A DNA stretch of 64,000 nucleotides from Aculops lycopersici. Taxonomy: Eukaryota; Arthropoda; Arachnida; Trombidiformes; Eriophyidae. The stretch is from contig WNKI01000002.1 of the NCBI GenBank assembly GCA_015350385.1, positions 4,156,063 through 4,220,062 on the forward strand, in the 5' to 3' direction. The notes below the pieces were generated by a model, which was given only the letters and a program-made list of their open reading frames with translations, ran no database searches and was not told the DNA's origin. A program made the position numbers and the translations under genes. Position 1 is the stretch's first letter. Each line of letters begins with the position of its first letter. Positions 51,492 through 60,864 of the stretch are shown here, one piece after another.

Positions 51492-52932
51492 GGAGAGGAG
51501 TTTCTTGGATATAGAGGCGAAGTTCCAACTTGCACACAAACGGATCGCTGCGTAAATAAATCGGATTAAACAGCCAACAATCTGCGTTCGTCATTATCAG
51601 GTAAACTATGCAAATTTACTAGTTGGCCAATCTGGACTTTCTGATCAAGTGGTTGTGGTTTGTAGATAGTAAGAGAGCAGCAATAGATCAATTGTTGAAA
51701 TTCTCATGAGGCTATCGACTGTGATCTAAAGCTAAATGTATGACTGTTTCTGATAGAAGAAGAGAGTCGACCAAATCCTAGAATCTATCCACTGCAAGCT
51801 GACGAGTCCGTTCCAGCTGCAGTTAGGATAGCAGTTAAATGGCCTCTCATTAATTTGGTATTTAGTGTGCATTTCTGACCAGCACAACAAGTGAGCAGTG
51901 TAACTTTCTCATTCGCCTCTTTCAAACCTGACTGCTTGCGCACACCTCGCACTGTACAGAATCCGGCAATCACGTTGGCAATCAATTTAATTGGTCGATG
52001 AATTATGAGGCCGGCAACAATCTTATCATCGTTGTCTCATTAGGATTGCAAACAAGACAAATCGACAAGTTGGAGTGAAGTGAGTAGGTTATTGTAAGGC
52101 CTCACTGCCTTTGAGACGATTTAAAGGGGCCACATAAGTTGTATACTAGTTATCATTTGTTATTTTCAATTACATGTAGGCAACTCAACCATCGCCCGAC
52201 TCAATGGGCCTCTTGTTGTTTTATCGGGAGGCTGACCGACCGACAACTTAAATTTGCCATCAGTTCTTCCAATATAGTCGAAATTTCTTTTGAATCATTT
52301 TAGATTGACTCGGGCACTAAAGACCAGAGATTCAGTGCACCTGTTGCAATTATCTGCCATGCAGGTGAAAATTGAAAACTCTTCAATGGGGAAAAAAGTG
52401 GAAAAGTTCGCTATCAAAATGACGTCTCTTTTCTTTTGCACTGGACTGTAGATGTTGTTTACGTAGTTTTTGTTATTGTGCCTGCCGTCCGTTCACTCGG
52501 CTTTTATTCTTTGAAGACAGCGGCCATTGCCACCGTGGATGGACTTTTACCACAATCTCCCTTTCTAAGCGCTCAAATTGAGTCCAGGAAATATAACGTT
52601 ATCTTCCCTCTTGCTCGGCTCGACTCAAAACACACTCGCTACTTATTCTTTCACTAGTTTGCTTGATTTGAGCCCAATTTTAGGGTAGATCAATCATCGA
52701 TACATCTACTTTTACAAGCTCACCATCCTTATCTACTCAACTGCACAATTACATCACGACTACAGTTATTAGTCATCGTATTGGTTTGATTTCTACGGGA
52801 ACACAAAGAGACTCAATATACATCTTTTTACAACAACCCAGTTATCACCAACGAGAGAAGCATCAAACTCGCCTTTGAGTCTGTATAAACATTCCATTTC
52901 TACATATTGGAGAACCTTAAACAGTAGCAAAA

Positions 52933-54201
52933 ATGTTGTCTATAGCTAGCCACAGATTAATTAGTCCCCTTACTTTAAGAGGTGTAGCTAACTCGGTCCA
53001 CCAAAAGGCCTACTTGAGCTTCAATTTGACAGAGCAACAGACTGACATAAGGGATCTAACGAGAAAGTTTACAAAGGAGGAGATCATTCCCAAGGCTGCA
53101 CATTATGATAAAACTATGGAATATCCATGGGAGATTGTCAAGAAGGCAAAGGAGATTGGTATCTTGAACACATCTATCGCCACCGAGTATGGCGGACCCG
53201 GTTTAACTCTTACCGAATCGTGCATCGTGGCCGAGGAGCTTGGGTATGGTTGTGCTGGAATTGCAACAGCCTTAGAGTCCAACGGCCTGGCTCAGGCACC
53301 TGTGATAGTCTTTGGTAACGAGGAGCAGAAGAAAAAGTATTTAGGTCGACTGATGCACGAGAACGACTCTAATGGAAACCCCTTAATGAGCGCCTACTGC
53401 GTTACTGAGCCAAGCACAGGTTCTGATGTGGCCGCCATTAAGACCAGAGCTGAGAAAAACGCCGACGGAAACTACATCATCAATGGAAGCAAGATGTGGA
53501 TCACTAATGGTGGAGTCGCTAACTGGTACTTTGTATTGGCCAAGACAAACTCAGACCCAAAGGCTAAGGCCAGCGAGGCGCTCAGTTGCTTCATTGTTGA
53601 GGCTGACTCGCCAGGTATCTCGGTAGGGAGGAAGGAGATCAACATGGGCCAGAGGGCATCAGACACCCGAGGAATCACATTTGACAATGTCATTGTGCCA
53701 AAGGAGAACATGTTGGTCGGCGAGGGCGCTGGATTTAAGATTGCCATGACTGTCTTCGACAAAACTCGTCCACCAGTGGGAGCCATCGGTATCGGTCTAG
53801 CTCAGCGAGCCCTAGACGAGGCAACACGATATGCTCTGGAGAGAAAGACTTTTGGAACTGAGATCATTAACCATCAAGCTGTTCAGTTTATGATTGCCGA
53901 GATGGTGGTAGGTATTGAGACTGCTCGCTTAGTAACACTTAAGGCTGCTTCAATGTTCGACCTTAAGCAAAGGAACTCCTTATGGGCTTCAGTAGCCAAG
54001 TACTGGGCTGCTGAGGTAGCCAACAAGGCCGCAACAACAGCCGTCCAAATCTTCGGGGGCGCTGGTTACAACACCGAGTATCCAGTCGAGAAGCTCATGA
54101 GAGACGCCAAGATCATTCAGATCTACGAGGGTACAGCCCAGATTCAGAATCTAATTATCGCACGTAACCACATAACTAACTTCAAGGCCAGCGGCAATTA
54201 A
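52933..54201 (+). CDS. ACADM: Medium-chain acyl-CoA dehydrogenase
   Basis: A 422-residue mitochondrial flavoenzyme that performs the first step of beta-oxidation of medium-chain fatty acyl-CoAs, passing electrons to ETF. A basic, Ser-rich targeting sequence (about 1-25) precedes the mature domain. Family signatures are SGSDVAAI-like TGSDVAAIKTRAEK, MWITNGG, and the catalytic base Glu399 in QIYEGTAQIQ. The EYPVEKLMRDAKI segment and the Glu position identify medium chain rather than short or very long chain. Length is equal to human ACADM (421). ATG at 52933, no intron, AATAAA at 54307-54312. It converges on the RB1CC1-like gene. Confidence 0.96.
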   Translation: MLSIASHRLISPLTLRGVANSVHQKAYLSFNLTEQQTDIRDLTRKFTKEEIIPKAAHYDKTMEYPWEIVKKAKEIGILNTSIATEYGGPGLTLTESCIVAEELGYGCAGIATALESNGLAQAPVIVFGNEEQKKKYLGRLMHENDSNGNPLMSAYCVTEPSTGSDVAAIKTRAEKNADGNYIINGSKMWITNGGVANWYFVLAKTNSDPKAKASEALSCFIVEADSPGISVGRKEINMGQRASDTRGITFDNVIVPKENMLVGEGAGFKIAMTVFDKTRPPVGAIGIGLAQRALDEATRYALERKTFGTEIINHQAVQFMIAEMVVGIETARLVTLKAASMFDLKQRNSLWASVAKYWAAEVANKAATTAVQIFGGAGYNTEYPVEKLMRDAKIIQIYEGTAQIQNLIIARNHITNFKASGN

Positions 54202-54518
54202 ACAAGTCAGCCGCACACAAAGCGATGAGAGATTGATTTTTATAATTTGGTGAGATTCGCTTCGAGTAATCTTCGTGCAGTCGTGCCGTGAGGGAACTCG
54301 TTTGGAAATAAAAACAGCTATCAAATATCCCTGAAACAAGTGTTTACATGTTTGTTTTTTGTATACACGTGTACAAATTTGGACCGAAAATTGCTAAGTG
54401 GTTATATGATAGCTCATCGAGGACGATTCAATGCAAATTTATTCATTGAATGCGAGGACTCATCATCGAAATTAGTGTGGCTCGAAAGCAACGAGACCGG
54501 TTCCAAAATATTATTTAA
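54202..54518. other. Convergent 3' region between ACADM and RB1CC1-like genes
   Basis: About 320 bases. An AATAAA at 54307-54312 fits ACADM, and a minus-strand ATTAAA (plus-strand TTTAAT at 54513-54518) lies directly after the stop of the RB1CC1-like gene. No coding sequence. Confidence 0.55.
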
Positions 54519-56582
54519 TCAGTCCTCGTCTTGTTGCTGACGCTGAGGCGACGAGGGTGGGGTTGGGTTAAGGCTATGACGATCGTCGTCATCGACACCC
54601 TCCGCACTATCCTCTAGGTCTTTCGGGGCGCTTATGATGTGAGGCATGGGAACATCTCGAGGAATTACTAGATTTTTAACCAACTCATCGCTGAGGTTAG
54701 CTTGCAGATATTGGATATCGGCTGCAGTGATACGAGGCAGCTTGGTATCGAAGGGATCAGGCGCAACATTAGCAAATGAAGGTGGATAGGAGCGAGTGAG
54801 TCCGGGAAATAGATTTGATAGAAAGTGTGAGCCCAACTTTGAATCAAACTCCTTTCTTGCCTCCATTTCACTATCATATAGCTCCTGTGATATTTTCGCT
54901 ATGCTACTTGTCCAATGTAGATACCGTCTCGAGAAGCGACGTCGACGTAAAGCTTCAACCACCGAAGCCAAATATAGATCGGGTGACTTGTGTACCTGGT
55001 CAACAATTTCAAAGTGCCTATTTAGTCTGAGTAAGTTTTCTTTGTATATCATAAGCTTGCCATCCAAATCACTTATCTGTTGCTCGATATACATGATCCA
55101 CTTGAGACGAGCATGCAAATTGACTGATAGCTCACACTTTGCCTTCAAACATCTTGTACGGTAATCATTCATCTTCTTATGGTTGACGAGCATCATTTGC
55201 AGTTGCTGCACATGACTTGCGGATAAATCTGGTAAAAGCGACAGGTCTTTTATCTTTGAGAACCTCTCTTTGTTATTCTGGAAGCTGGCTGCCAGTTGGA
55301 TTTGCTCATCGACAACCTTTTTAGCATCAACCATTAACTTTTCTAGACCAAATAAACGTTCCTCTAATCCTTTGATCTCCTTCATACTCGAATTGCTAGC
55401 CGATTTGAGCAACTCTTGGACCTCAGTACGAATGTGGTCGGCATTTGCGTCGGTGAATCTCTCCAATCCTCGACAGCAGAGCTCAATCAATCTCTCCAAA
55501 CTATTCTGACTATCGTGATAGTCAATCCATTGCCTCAATGTGATGGGAGCCTCTTCAGAGATTGTAAGTGACGCCGGTTGCTGTTGTTTTGCTGATTTTG
55601 TGCTATGTAATGATGATTTACTCTTGGATAATGCGGTTTCTGTCTCACTCTTCCCGAGACCCTTGCCCGGCAACACGGATGTATCTTCTGTAGCACCTTT
55701 GGGAGGACCCGCTTCACCAGAAACACCTGAGGTGGTAGATTGCTGTTGAGTATCTTTGACGACGTCATTATGCAGACTAGTGTTTAGCGCCGACGAGTTG
55801 GACGAGGAGGATTTTGTTTGAGCTGAAGATGAGGTCATAGAGGTGGAATATTTTGAGCTTCCACTATCACCATGGGCTCGGCTTGGATGGGTTGATGACG
55901 GTTGAGTTGTAGTAATTGGCTGAGATGGTGGATGAATAAATTTGTTATTTTCAATCAATGTTGGCAAAATAGGTATAGCATCTAATCGCTTGATATCGTC
56001 TTCAAACTGCTTTAATAGAGCCTTATGGTTATCCTCCCGTTTAGTGAACTCACTAATGGCAGCCAATAACATCTCTGCTTTATTCTTGAAAGCCCTAGTC
56101 AAGTCCTCTAGATTTGCCGTTACTGCGGCCCAGCCTTGTTGCTGAAGATGCTGGTCGTGTACTAATTTCTCACAGGTTTCCTTCTTACCGATTGCTTGAT
56201 TCTGCAAATCTGTAGCTAATTCAGTTCGTGCGACTAGAGTGTCTAAGCTTGGTTGCATCGACATGCAACTCTCAATCATTTCCATTGTATCCCTATCGTC
56301 GTCATAATCTGCACCATAATTGATTGTTGGCGGTTGAGCGGATTCAATGTTGATCTTGGCAAATAAAAATATTGGACTTGTATCTGTTCCAGCTGAACTG
56401 TAAGAGCAAACGCGTTGCAAATTACTCAAGCTCTCGCCACCACTAATAAGTAACACCTGCTTATCTTCTGGTATCTCAGTCTTGGCTGCGATAGCCTTCT
56501 TTAGATTGCCTACCTTGTCCATGGCCCATCGCATCTCAAAGGTCATCATGTCGCCAGTGTCAACTTGGAACACGTACAACAT
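54519..56582 (-). CDS. RB1CC1: RB1CC1/FIP200-like autophagy scaffold lacking the C-terminal half
   Basis: A 687-residue protein matching the N-terminal ~650 residues of RB1CC1/FIP200, the scaffold of the ULK1 (ATG1) complex that starts autophagy. It opens MLYVFQVDTGDMMTFEMRW, the ubiquitin-like fold with SAGTDTSPIFLF. The ATG17-like helical region follows with VHDQHLQQQGWAAVTANLEDL, SLLPDLSASHVQQLQMML and LHARLKW, ending near PSFANVAPDPFD and the LPRITAADIQYLQ segment. The usual long coiled coil and the C-terminal claw (which binds cargo receptors) are absent: the frame ends in an acidic, Pro/Gln-rich tail at a stop, with no splice donor in the last exon portion and ACADM 320 bases beyond. 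The ATG at 56580-56582 aligns with the family start. Confidence 0.88.
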   Translation of the reverse strand: MLYVFQVDTGDMMTFEMRWAMDKVGNLKKAIAAKTEIPEDKQVLLISGGESLSNLQRVCSYSSAGTDTSPIFLFAKINIESAQPPTINYGADYDDDRDTMEMIESCMSMQPSLDTLVARTELATDLQNQAIGKKETCEKLVHDQHLQQQGWAAVTANLEDLTRAFKNKAEMLLAAISEFTKREDNHKALLKQFEDDIKRLDAIPILPTLIENNKFIHPPSQPITTTQPSSTHPSRAHGDSGSSKYSTSMTSSSAQTKSSSSNSSALNTSLHNDVVKDTQQQSTTSGVSGEAGPPKGATEDTSVLPGKGLGKSETETALSKSKSSLHSTKSAKQQQPASLTISEEAPITLRQWIDYHDSQNSLERLIELCCRGLERFTDANADHIRTEVQELLKSASNSSMKEIKGLEERLFGLEKLMVDAKKVVDEQIQLAASFQNNKERFSKIKDLSLLPDLSASHVQQLQMMLVNHKKMNDYRTRCLKAKCELSVNLHARLKWIMYIEQQISDLDGKLMIYKENLLRLNRHFEIVDQVHKSPDLYLASVVEALRRRRFSRRYLHWTSSIAKISQELYDSEMEARKEFDSKLGSHFLSNLFPGLTRSYPPSFANVAPDPFDTKLPRITAADIQYLQANLSDELVKNLVIPRDVPMPHIISAPKDLEDSAEGVDDDDRHSLNPTPPSSPQRQQQDED

Positions 56583-57480
56583 TCTTGTAATATTATTGTG
56601 ATAGTTGATTGTTGATAGAGGAATCAATAAGGGTAAACTCTATGTGCTGTTTGTAGTTGCTTAGTTTTGTTGCTGCTTAAATTATCTTGTATATGTGATA
56701 TAGTATAGTGTTGTAGTAAAAATATTTGTCACAACTCCCCTAGGGTTGCTTGATGTTGTGCTTGCAACAAGAGCGGTTCACTAATGTTGGCCAATCTATT
56801 GCTCAATAATAATGAACAGAATAATCAAACCAATCGTCAAATTTGAAGTTTCGATTGTAAAATACGATTGAATTTTAGTGCTCGTAAATAAAGGGGGCCT
56901 CACATTTTCCTTTCTAAACACTCACTTTCGTTGAAAAATGTTTCGTAGTCGTTGCCTGCCTTTTCAATTCGTCATCTCGGTTGTTGTTGTTGTTGTTGCT
57001 ACTACTGCTGCTGCTGCTATTGCTGCTGTTGTTGTTGGTTGTGCGTCGTGTGCTTTACACACAGAGAAGAGATTTCACCATCAACCGTAGTTGAGAAATT
57101 AGTTTGCCTTTATTTGTCTAGTCTAGACTAGAATTTAAGCACCTCGCATTTTGAGACACTCCCACACCACCAAAAGTTTGCACATGAATATGTTTGTAAA
57201 CAAAGATTTTCTCTCCTCGCGTAACTGCGTACTGGTAAGGGAAAAACTGCTAGACACACACTCGTCAAACAGGTGGTTGGCCACTCGCTTGACGCGTAGT
57301 CCACTCTCAATATTCAACTCCAGACACATCGTTTCATCTCTTTACACTGTACTGTTAGTTGACATATGCTCATGGGTCATGTGAGACCATTGTGTTAATA
57401 GAAATCTATTGAATTAACGCTTTGTTTTATTTCTTAAATCTCAGGCAGAGTTCACGTGCTCGGTAGCGTCTGTTCCGAAA
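56583..57480. other. Intergenic region between RB1CC1-like and BBS8 genes
   Basis: About 900 bases with the promoter of the RB1CC1-like gene and the 3' flank of BBS8. A GTT/GCT triplet tract lies near 56980-57036, and a 16-base perfect palindrome (TCTAGTCT and its complement) at 57117-57132. A minus-strand AATAAA (TTTATT) near 57426 may end the BBS8 transcript. No gene. Confidence 0.5.
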
Positions 57481-59379
57481 TTAGGCATCATGAGCCACCA
57501 ATTGGTGTATTTCCCTGAGCAAACTTCTAATAGAATAATTGTTTGGATCTTTATCTAGATACATATTTCCATAGATAACTGCTTTCAAAAGTTCACCTCG
57601 CGCTCGCTTTAGAATGGCCATATTATACATTATTTCCGGCTGGCTTAGAATAACATTGAACTCATCATCATCTCGGTTCGGCTGCGTATCTCCATTTGGA
57701 GGTCTAAAATAAGATTCGGCCTCATCATAGAGCGACTTGCATCTTTTATGATCAGTTGCATTCTTAAGCTCCACCTCAGATCCATATGAGATTGTTTGGG
57801 TGGATCCCCAAAATTCTTGGCGATTTTCGAAGTGTAAGTCAAAATTGCCATTGATCATGGGGCCGAATTTCAGAACACCTAAGTTGTTCATAGCCTCCTC
57901 ATTCTGTGAGTTATTCTTAAGAGCTAAATGCAGACACGCCATGGCAAGATTCTTGAAGCCAAAGCTCAACGGCACGAAGCTCATGTTGTACCAGATGTCG
58001 CTAGTCACCTCCTTGTTAGGCGAACTAAGGAAGGCTTCAAAGAATAAAGGTAAAACTTTGTGATGGTCTCCGTTGTAAAAGTAGCAGGTGGCCAGGTTAT
58101 TGAGTAGTTGGGCAGTTGAACCTCCGCTTGCTCCTAGATCCGAGTCTTGAGTCGTGGTTCTATTGTAAGTCAGCTGTTGTATCCTCTCGAAACACTTAAG
58201 AGATTGCTCTAATTTGTCGCTGTAGAAGGCAAAGTAGCCAACGTTGGATAGAGCCTCTATGTTTGTTGGATAGTATGAGAGGGAACTTCTTAGACTTAAG
58301 TTAGCGGCGTATAAGTCGCCCATGAGCGACTGAACACGAGCCATCCAATTATAAAGCAAGGGGCTCTTGCTTTTGCTTAAGCCTATCCGACAAGTTTTGA
58401 GTACATTTGCAGGTTGATTGGTTATCAGGTAAACTTTGATCAGCCAGGTGTAGCAATCAAGAAAATTTGGATCCACTGATGATGCTGATTGGAAATACTC
58501 TTCTGCCTGCTTGTGCATATGCAAATTATAGTAACAAATACCGAATGATATCAGCCAATAAACTCCTAGAGCTTGTGAGTCTCTTCTCCTGTTATTTTCA
58601 TCACTCTCATCATCATCCAAGCTAACCAGATTTGATGAATTGCTTTTTCCCATAACTTTAGTTTTCACTGCAAACTTGAGTTTTGATCTCATCCTGCAGG
58701 AACTCTGGACTAGATTTAGGTATTCCAAGCACTGACGATAATCTGGACACTTGTTGGTGGCAACCTGGGCATTGTATAGGTACTCGTAAATTGACTTAGC
58801 CAGGTACTTGTTAGTTGAGTATTTCAATAATGGCCGAGTAGATCTACTGAAGGCCGTTTGAGAGGCAGTTAGACTGGTGGTTAGTGGTCGATACGAGCTT
58901 ACTGATCTCCCTTGGCTACCTTGTCTCGAGCCTGCACTTGGCGCTCGTCCAGTCAAGATACCAATTTTAACCCTAGAATCCAAGGCAGTTCTGCCCCTTG
59001 TCGTGGTAGTTGTGCTCTCGGAGCCTCGAGTTGCCACAGTGCGAGTTCTCACTGTTCCTCCGGCTCGACTGCTCACAACTCGAGCGCCACTATATACCCT
59101 GACAACTTGGTCGTCGCTATTTCCTTCGATATCATCCTCATGCAAGAGCAAAGACTCATTCGAATAATACTCGTCGGCTAAGCATCGAATCTTTAGAAAT
59201 CTTACAAGTTGCTTAAGTTTAAGAGATTCATCTTTGTCATTCCTGTCGCTGACTGTGTCTAAATCCCTCGTCAAGTTATCACAGATGGATAGGCATGATC
59301 TCAGATTGTTGGTTTGCCAGCATCTCAGTGCTTCAATATAATTTAACTGCAGGACCTTTATTTTACTCTGAAGTTCCAT
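57481..59379 (-). CDS. TTC8: Bardet-Biedl syndrome 8 protein (TTC8), BBSome subunit
   Basis: A 632-residue TPR protein (human 541). It has the BBS8 order: an N-terminal helix with YIEALRCWQTNN, a Ser/Thr/Arg-rich linker with RPLTTSLTASQTAFSRSTRP, then LLKYSTNKYLAKSIYEYLYN, followed by a long TPR array (WLISFGICYYNLHMHKQAEEYF, LNNLATCYFYNGDH, DIWYNMSFVPLSFG, EAMNNLGVLK). BBS8 is part of the BBSome, which carries membrane proteins in and out of cilia, so the animal keeps ciliated sensory neurons. An insertion rich in Asp/Asn/Ser near residue 260 and another before the last TPR explain the extra length. ATG at 59377-59379. Confidence 0.9.
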   Translation of the reverse strand: MELQSKIKVLQLNYIEALRCWQTNNLRSCLSICDNLTRDLDTVSDRNDKDESLKLKQLVRFLKIRCLADEYYSNESLLLHEDDIEGNSDDQVVRVYSGARVVSSRAGGTVRTRTVATRGSESTTTTTRGRTALDSRVKIGILTGRAPSAGSRQGSQGRSVSSYRPLTTSLTASQTAFSRSTRPLLKYSTNKYLAKSIYEYLYNAQVATNKCPDYRQCLEYLNLVQSSCRMRSKLKFAVKTKVMGKSNSSNLVSLDDDESDENNRRRDSQALGVYWLISFGICYYNLHMHKQAEEYFQSASSVDPNFLDCYTWLIKVYLITNQPANVLKTCRIGLSKSKSPLLYNWMARVQSLMGDLYAANLSLRSSLSYYPTNIEALSNVGYFAFYSDKLEQSLKCFERIQQLTYNRTTTQDSDLGASGGSTAQLLNNLATCYFYNGDHHKVLPLFFEAFLSSPNKEVTSDIWYNMSFVPLSFGFKNLAMACLHLALKNNSQNEEAMNNLGVLKFGPMINGNFDLHFENRQEFWGSTQTISYGSEVELKNATDHKRCKSLYDEAESYFRPPNGDTQPNRDDDEFNVILSQPEIMYNMAILKRARGELLKAVIYGNMYLDKDPNNYSIRSLLREIHQLVAHDA

Positions 59380-60864
59380 TGTTTTTATTATTATTACTAT
59401 TATTATTTAGGTATCTAGAATAGTATTGATTCATTTTTGTTGACACCATGTGATTGAAGTTGTGAACATTGAAACACGATTTGGCCTTGGGGGACGTAAC
59501 CCATGGCAACACTCAGCTTTAGGTTAGTAGTATCCATTAATCCAATGGGAGTGAACAGGTAAGATGCGGGGTTCTAACCACTTGAAGATTCATTTTAACT
59601 ACGACTGATGGACCTCACTAACCGACCTCTCCAAACTCATGGTGGGTGGTCTTAACTCTTTGCTAATCTATCGAGCAAGTCCATGGACTCAAGAGATCAA
59701 ACAGTTAGTTGTCTCATCTGACTCCTGGTTTATCAAATGGGAACTAGAGAACATGATAGTTTTAACGGCGTCTAGCTTTGTTTTTCCACATATGTTGCAT
59801 AACGCAGTCTCTGCCCACAAGAGTTTGGTCGGGTTCAACGCCTAGTAGGGTCCGTTTATTAGCCTGTTGGCAGGTTATAAATACGATCAAAAGCGACGAG
59901 ACTCGCCTGGCTCATAAAGATATGATTGCATTTGTGCGAATGGGAGATGGTTTGTTTTGCACTAAATTACTGGTCTGAAAACAAATTGTTGGCACCATAA
60001 AAACTAATGAACCGCGATGTGCTTTAGCATCAATAGCTAGCAATAGATGGTGAGGGAGAGAAGGAGGGAAAATGGATAGTTTCTCTCATTTTTGTAGAAT
60101 AGAAGTGATAAGAGTTTTACTTTGCATCGCCGGATACCTGAAAGTCTGCAAACAAACTTATAACTAATCATTGCAATTACATTGCAATTAACAACCTTAT
60201 TTCTCGACGAAATAAGGTTCTAGTCGCGCGACTAGAACCTTGTCGTTTATTTGCTGTTTTCTGCTACTATCGCTACCACCACCACTACTACTATCTGCTC
60301 ATCTTACTGACACTAGGCGGTCGCTCTCACTAATCTAGATTCGCATCAACATGCTCCGAAGCCACTGCTATTTCGATGAATCAGTGCGACTAAATTGTCG
60401 GGCAACCACCACCCTTGCCAATGTTGCTGCTGCCGGGCGTTGGCGAGCTGCTCAGCCACAAGCGCATCTCGTGGCGCATTAACAGATGGGGGTTGTTGGA
60501 TCCAACGTGCGGCTACAACAACGACTCTAGTTAAACTCGGTGGTGGCCCAACAGCGAGAGTTCTAGCTCGGGCCACCAGTTGATTCAAAGCTTGTTGCTC
60601 TTGATTAATGAAAAGAAACTGAATCAATCAAAGGAAAGCGAGTGAGTTGCAACAGCATCTGGTTGTCTGCTAAAACAATTGACCTAAATCCACTTGGTCC
60701 GATGCTAGTGGCAATATATTTTGAAAGCTAGTTATTTTTTCTGCCCGCGCTTGCATTAAATCACCTATGTTTGCTTGGTGAAAACTTTGAACTTCTATTC
60801 TCGCATTCCAAGTTCGACTAACGACAGTACAAATCAGATCAAATTTATTATCAAGATCAACGTA
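59380..60864. other. Divergent region between BBS8 and carboxypeptidase genes
   Basis: About 1.5 kb between two diverging genes, holding both promoters. It contains a tandem 11-base repeat and overlapping inverted repeats at 60169-60241. Open frames at 60346-60627 have no recognisable features. Confidence 0.5.
60169..60241. repeat. Tandem 11-mer plus overlapping inverted repeats
   Basis: CATTGCAATTA occurs twice head to tail (60169-60190). It is followed by an inverted repeat AACCTTATTTC / GAAATAAGGTT with a 5-base loop (60193-60219). This overlaps a 28-base perfect palindrome (60214-60241) whose half is AAGGTTCTAGTCGC. The AAGGTT arm can therefore pair with an AACCTT on either side, giving two mutually exclusive hairpins. 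The element lies about 600 bases upstream of the carboxypeptidase start. Confidence 0.9.

Larger units (their letters stand above)
47881..52932. other. 5-kb gene-poor region
   Basis: No gene could be supported. It holds the upstream flank of the Caskin-like gene and the promoter of ACADM. Simple repeats include a GCT run near 49862-49896 and an AG run at 51470-51491. Open frames around 49523-50127 are produced by these repeats. Undetected short exons or a non-coding RNA remain possible. Confidence 0.4.

Noticed and set aside
59560..59590. GGTTCTAACCA sequence resembling a tRNA B box
   Set aside because: No A box at the right distance and no cloverleaf; no convincing tRNA was found anywhere in the window, though a covariance-model scan would be decisive.
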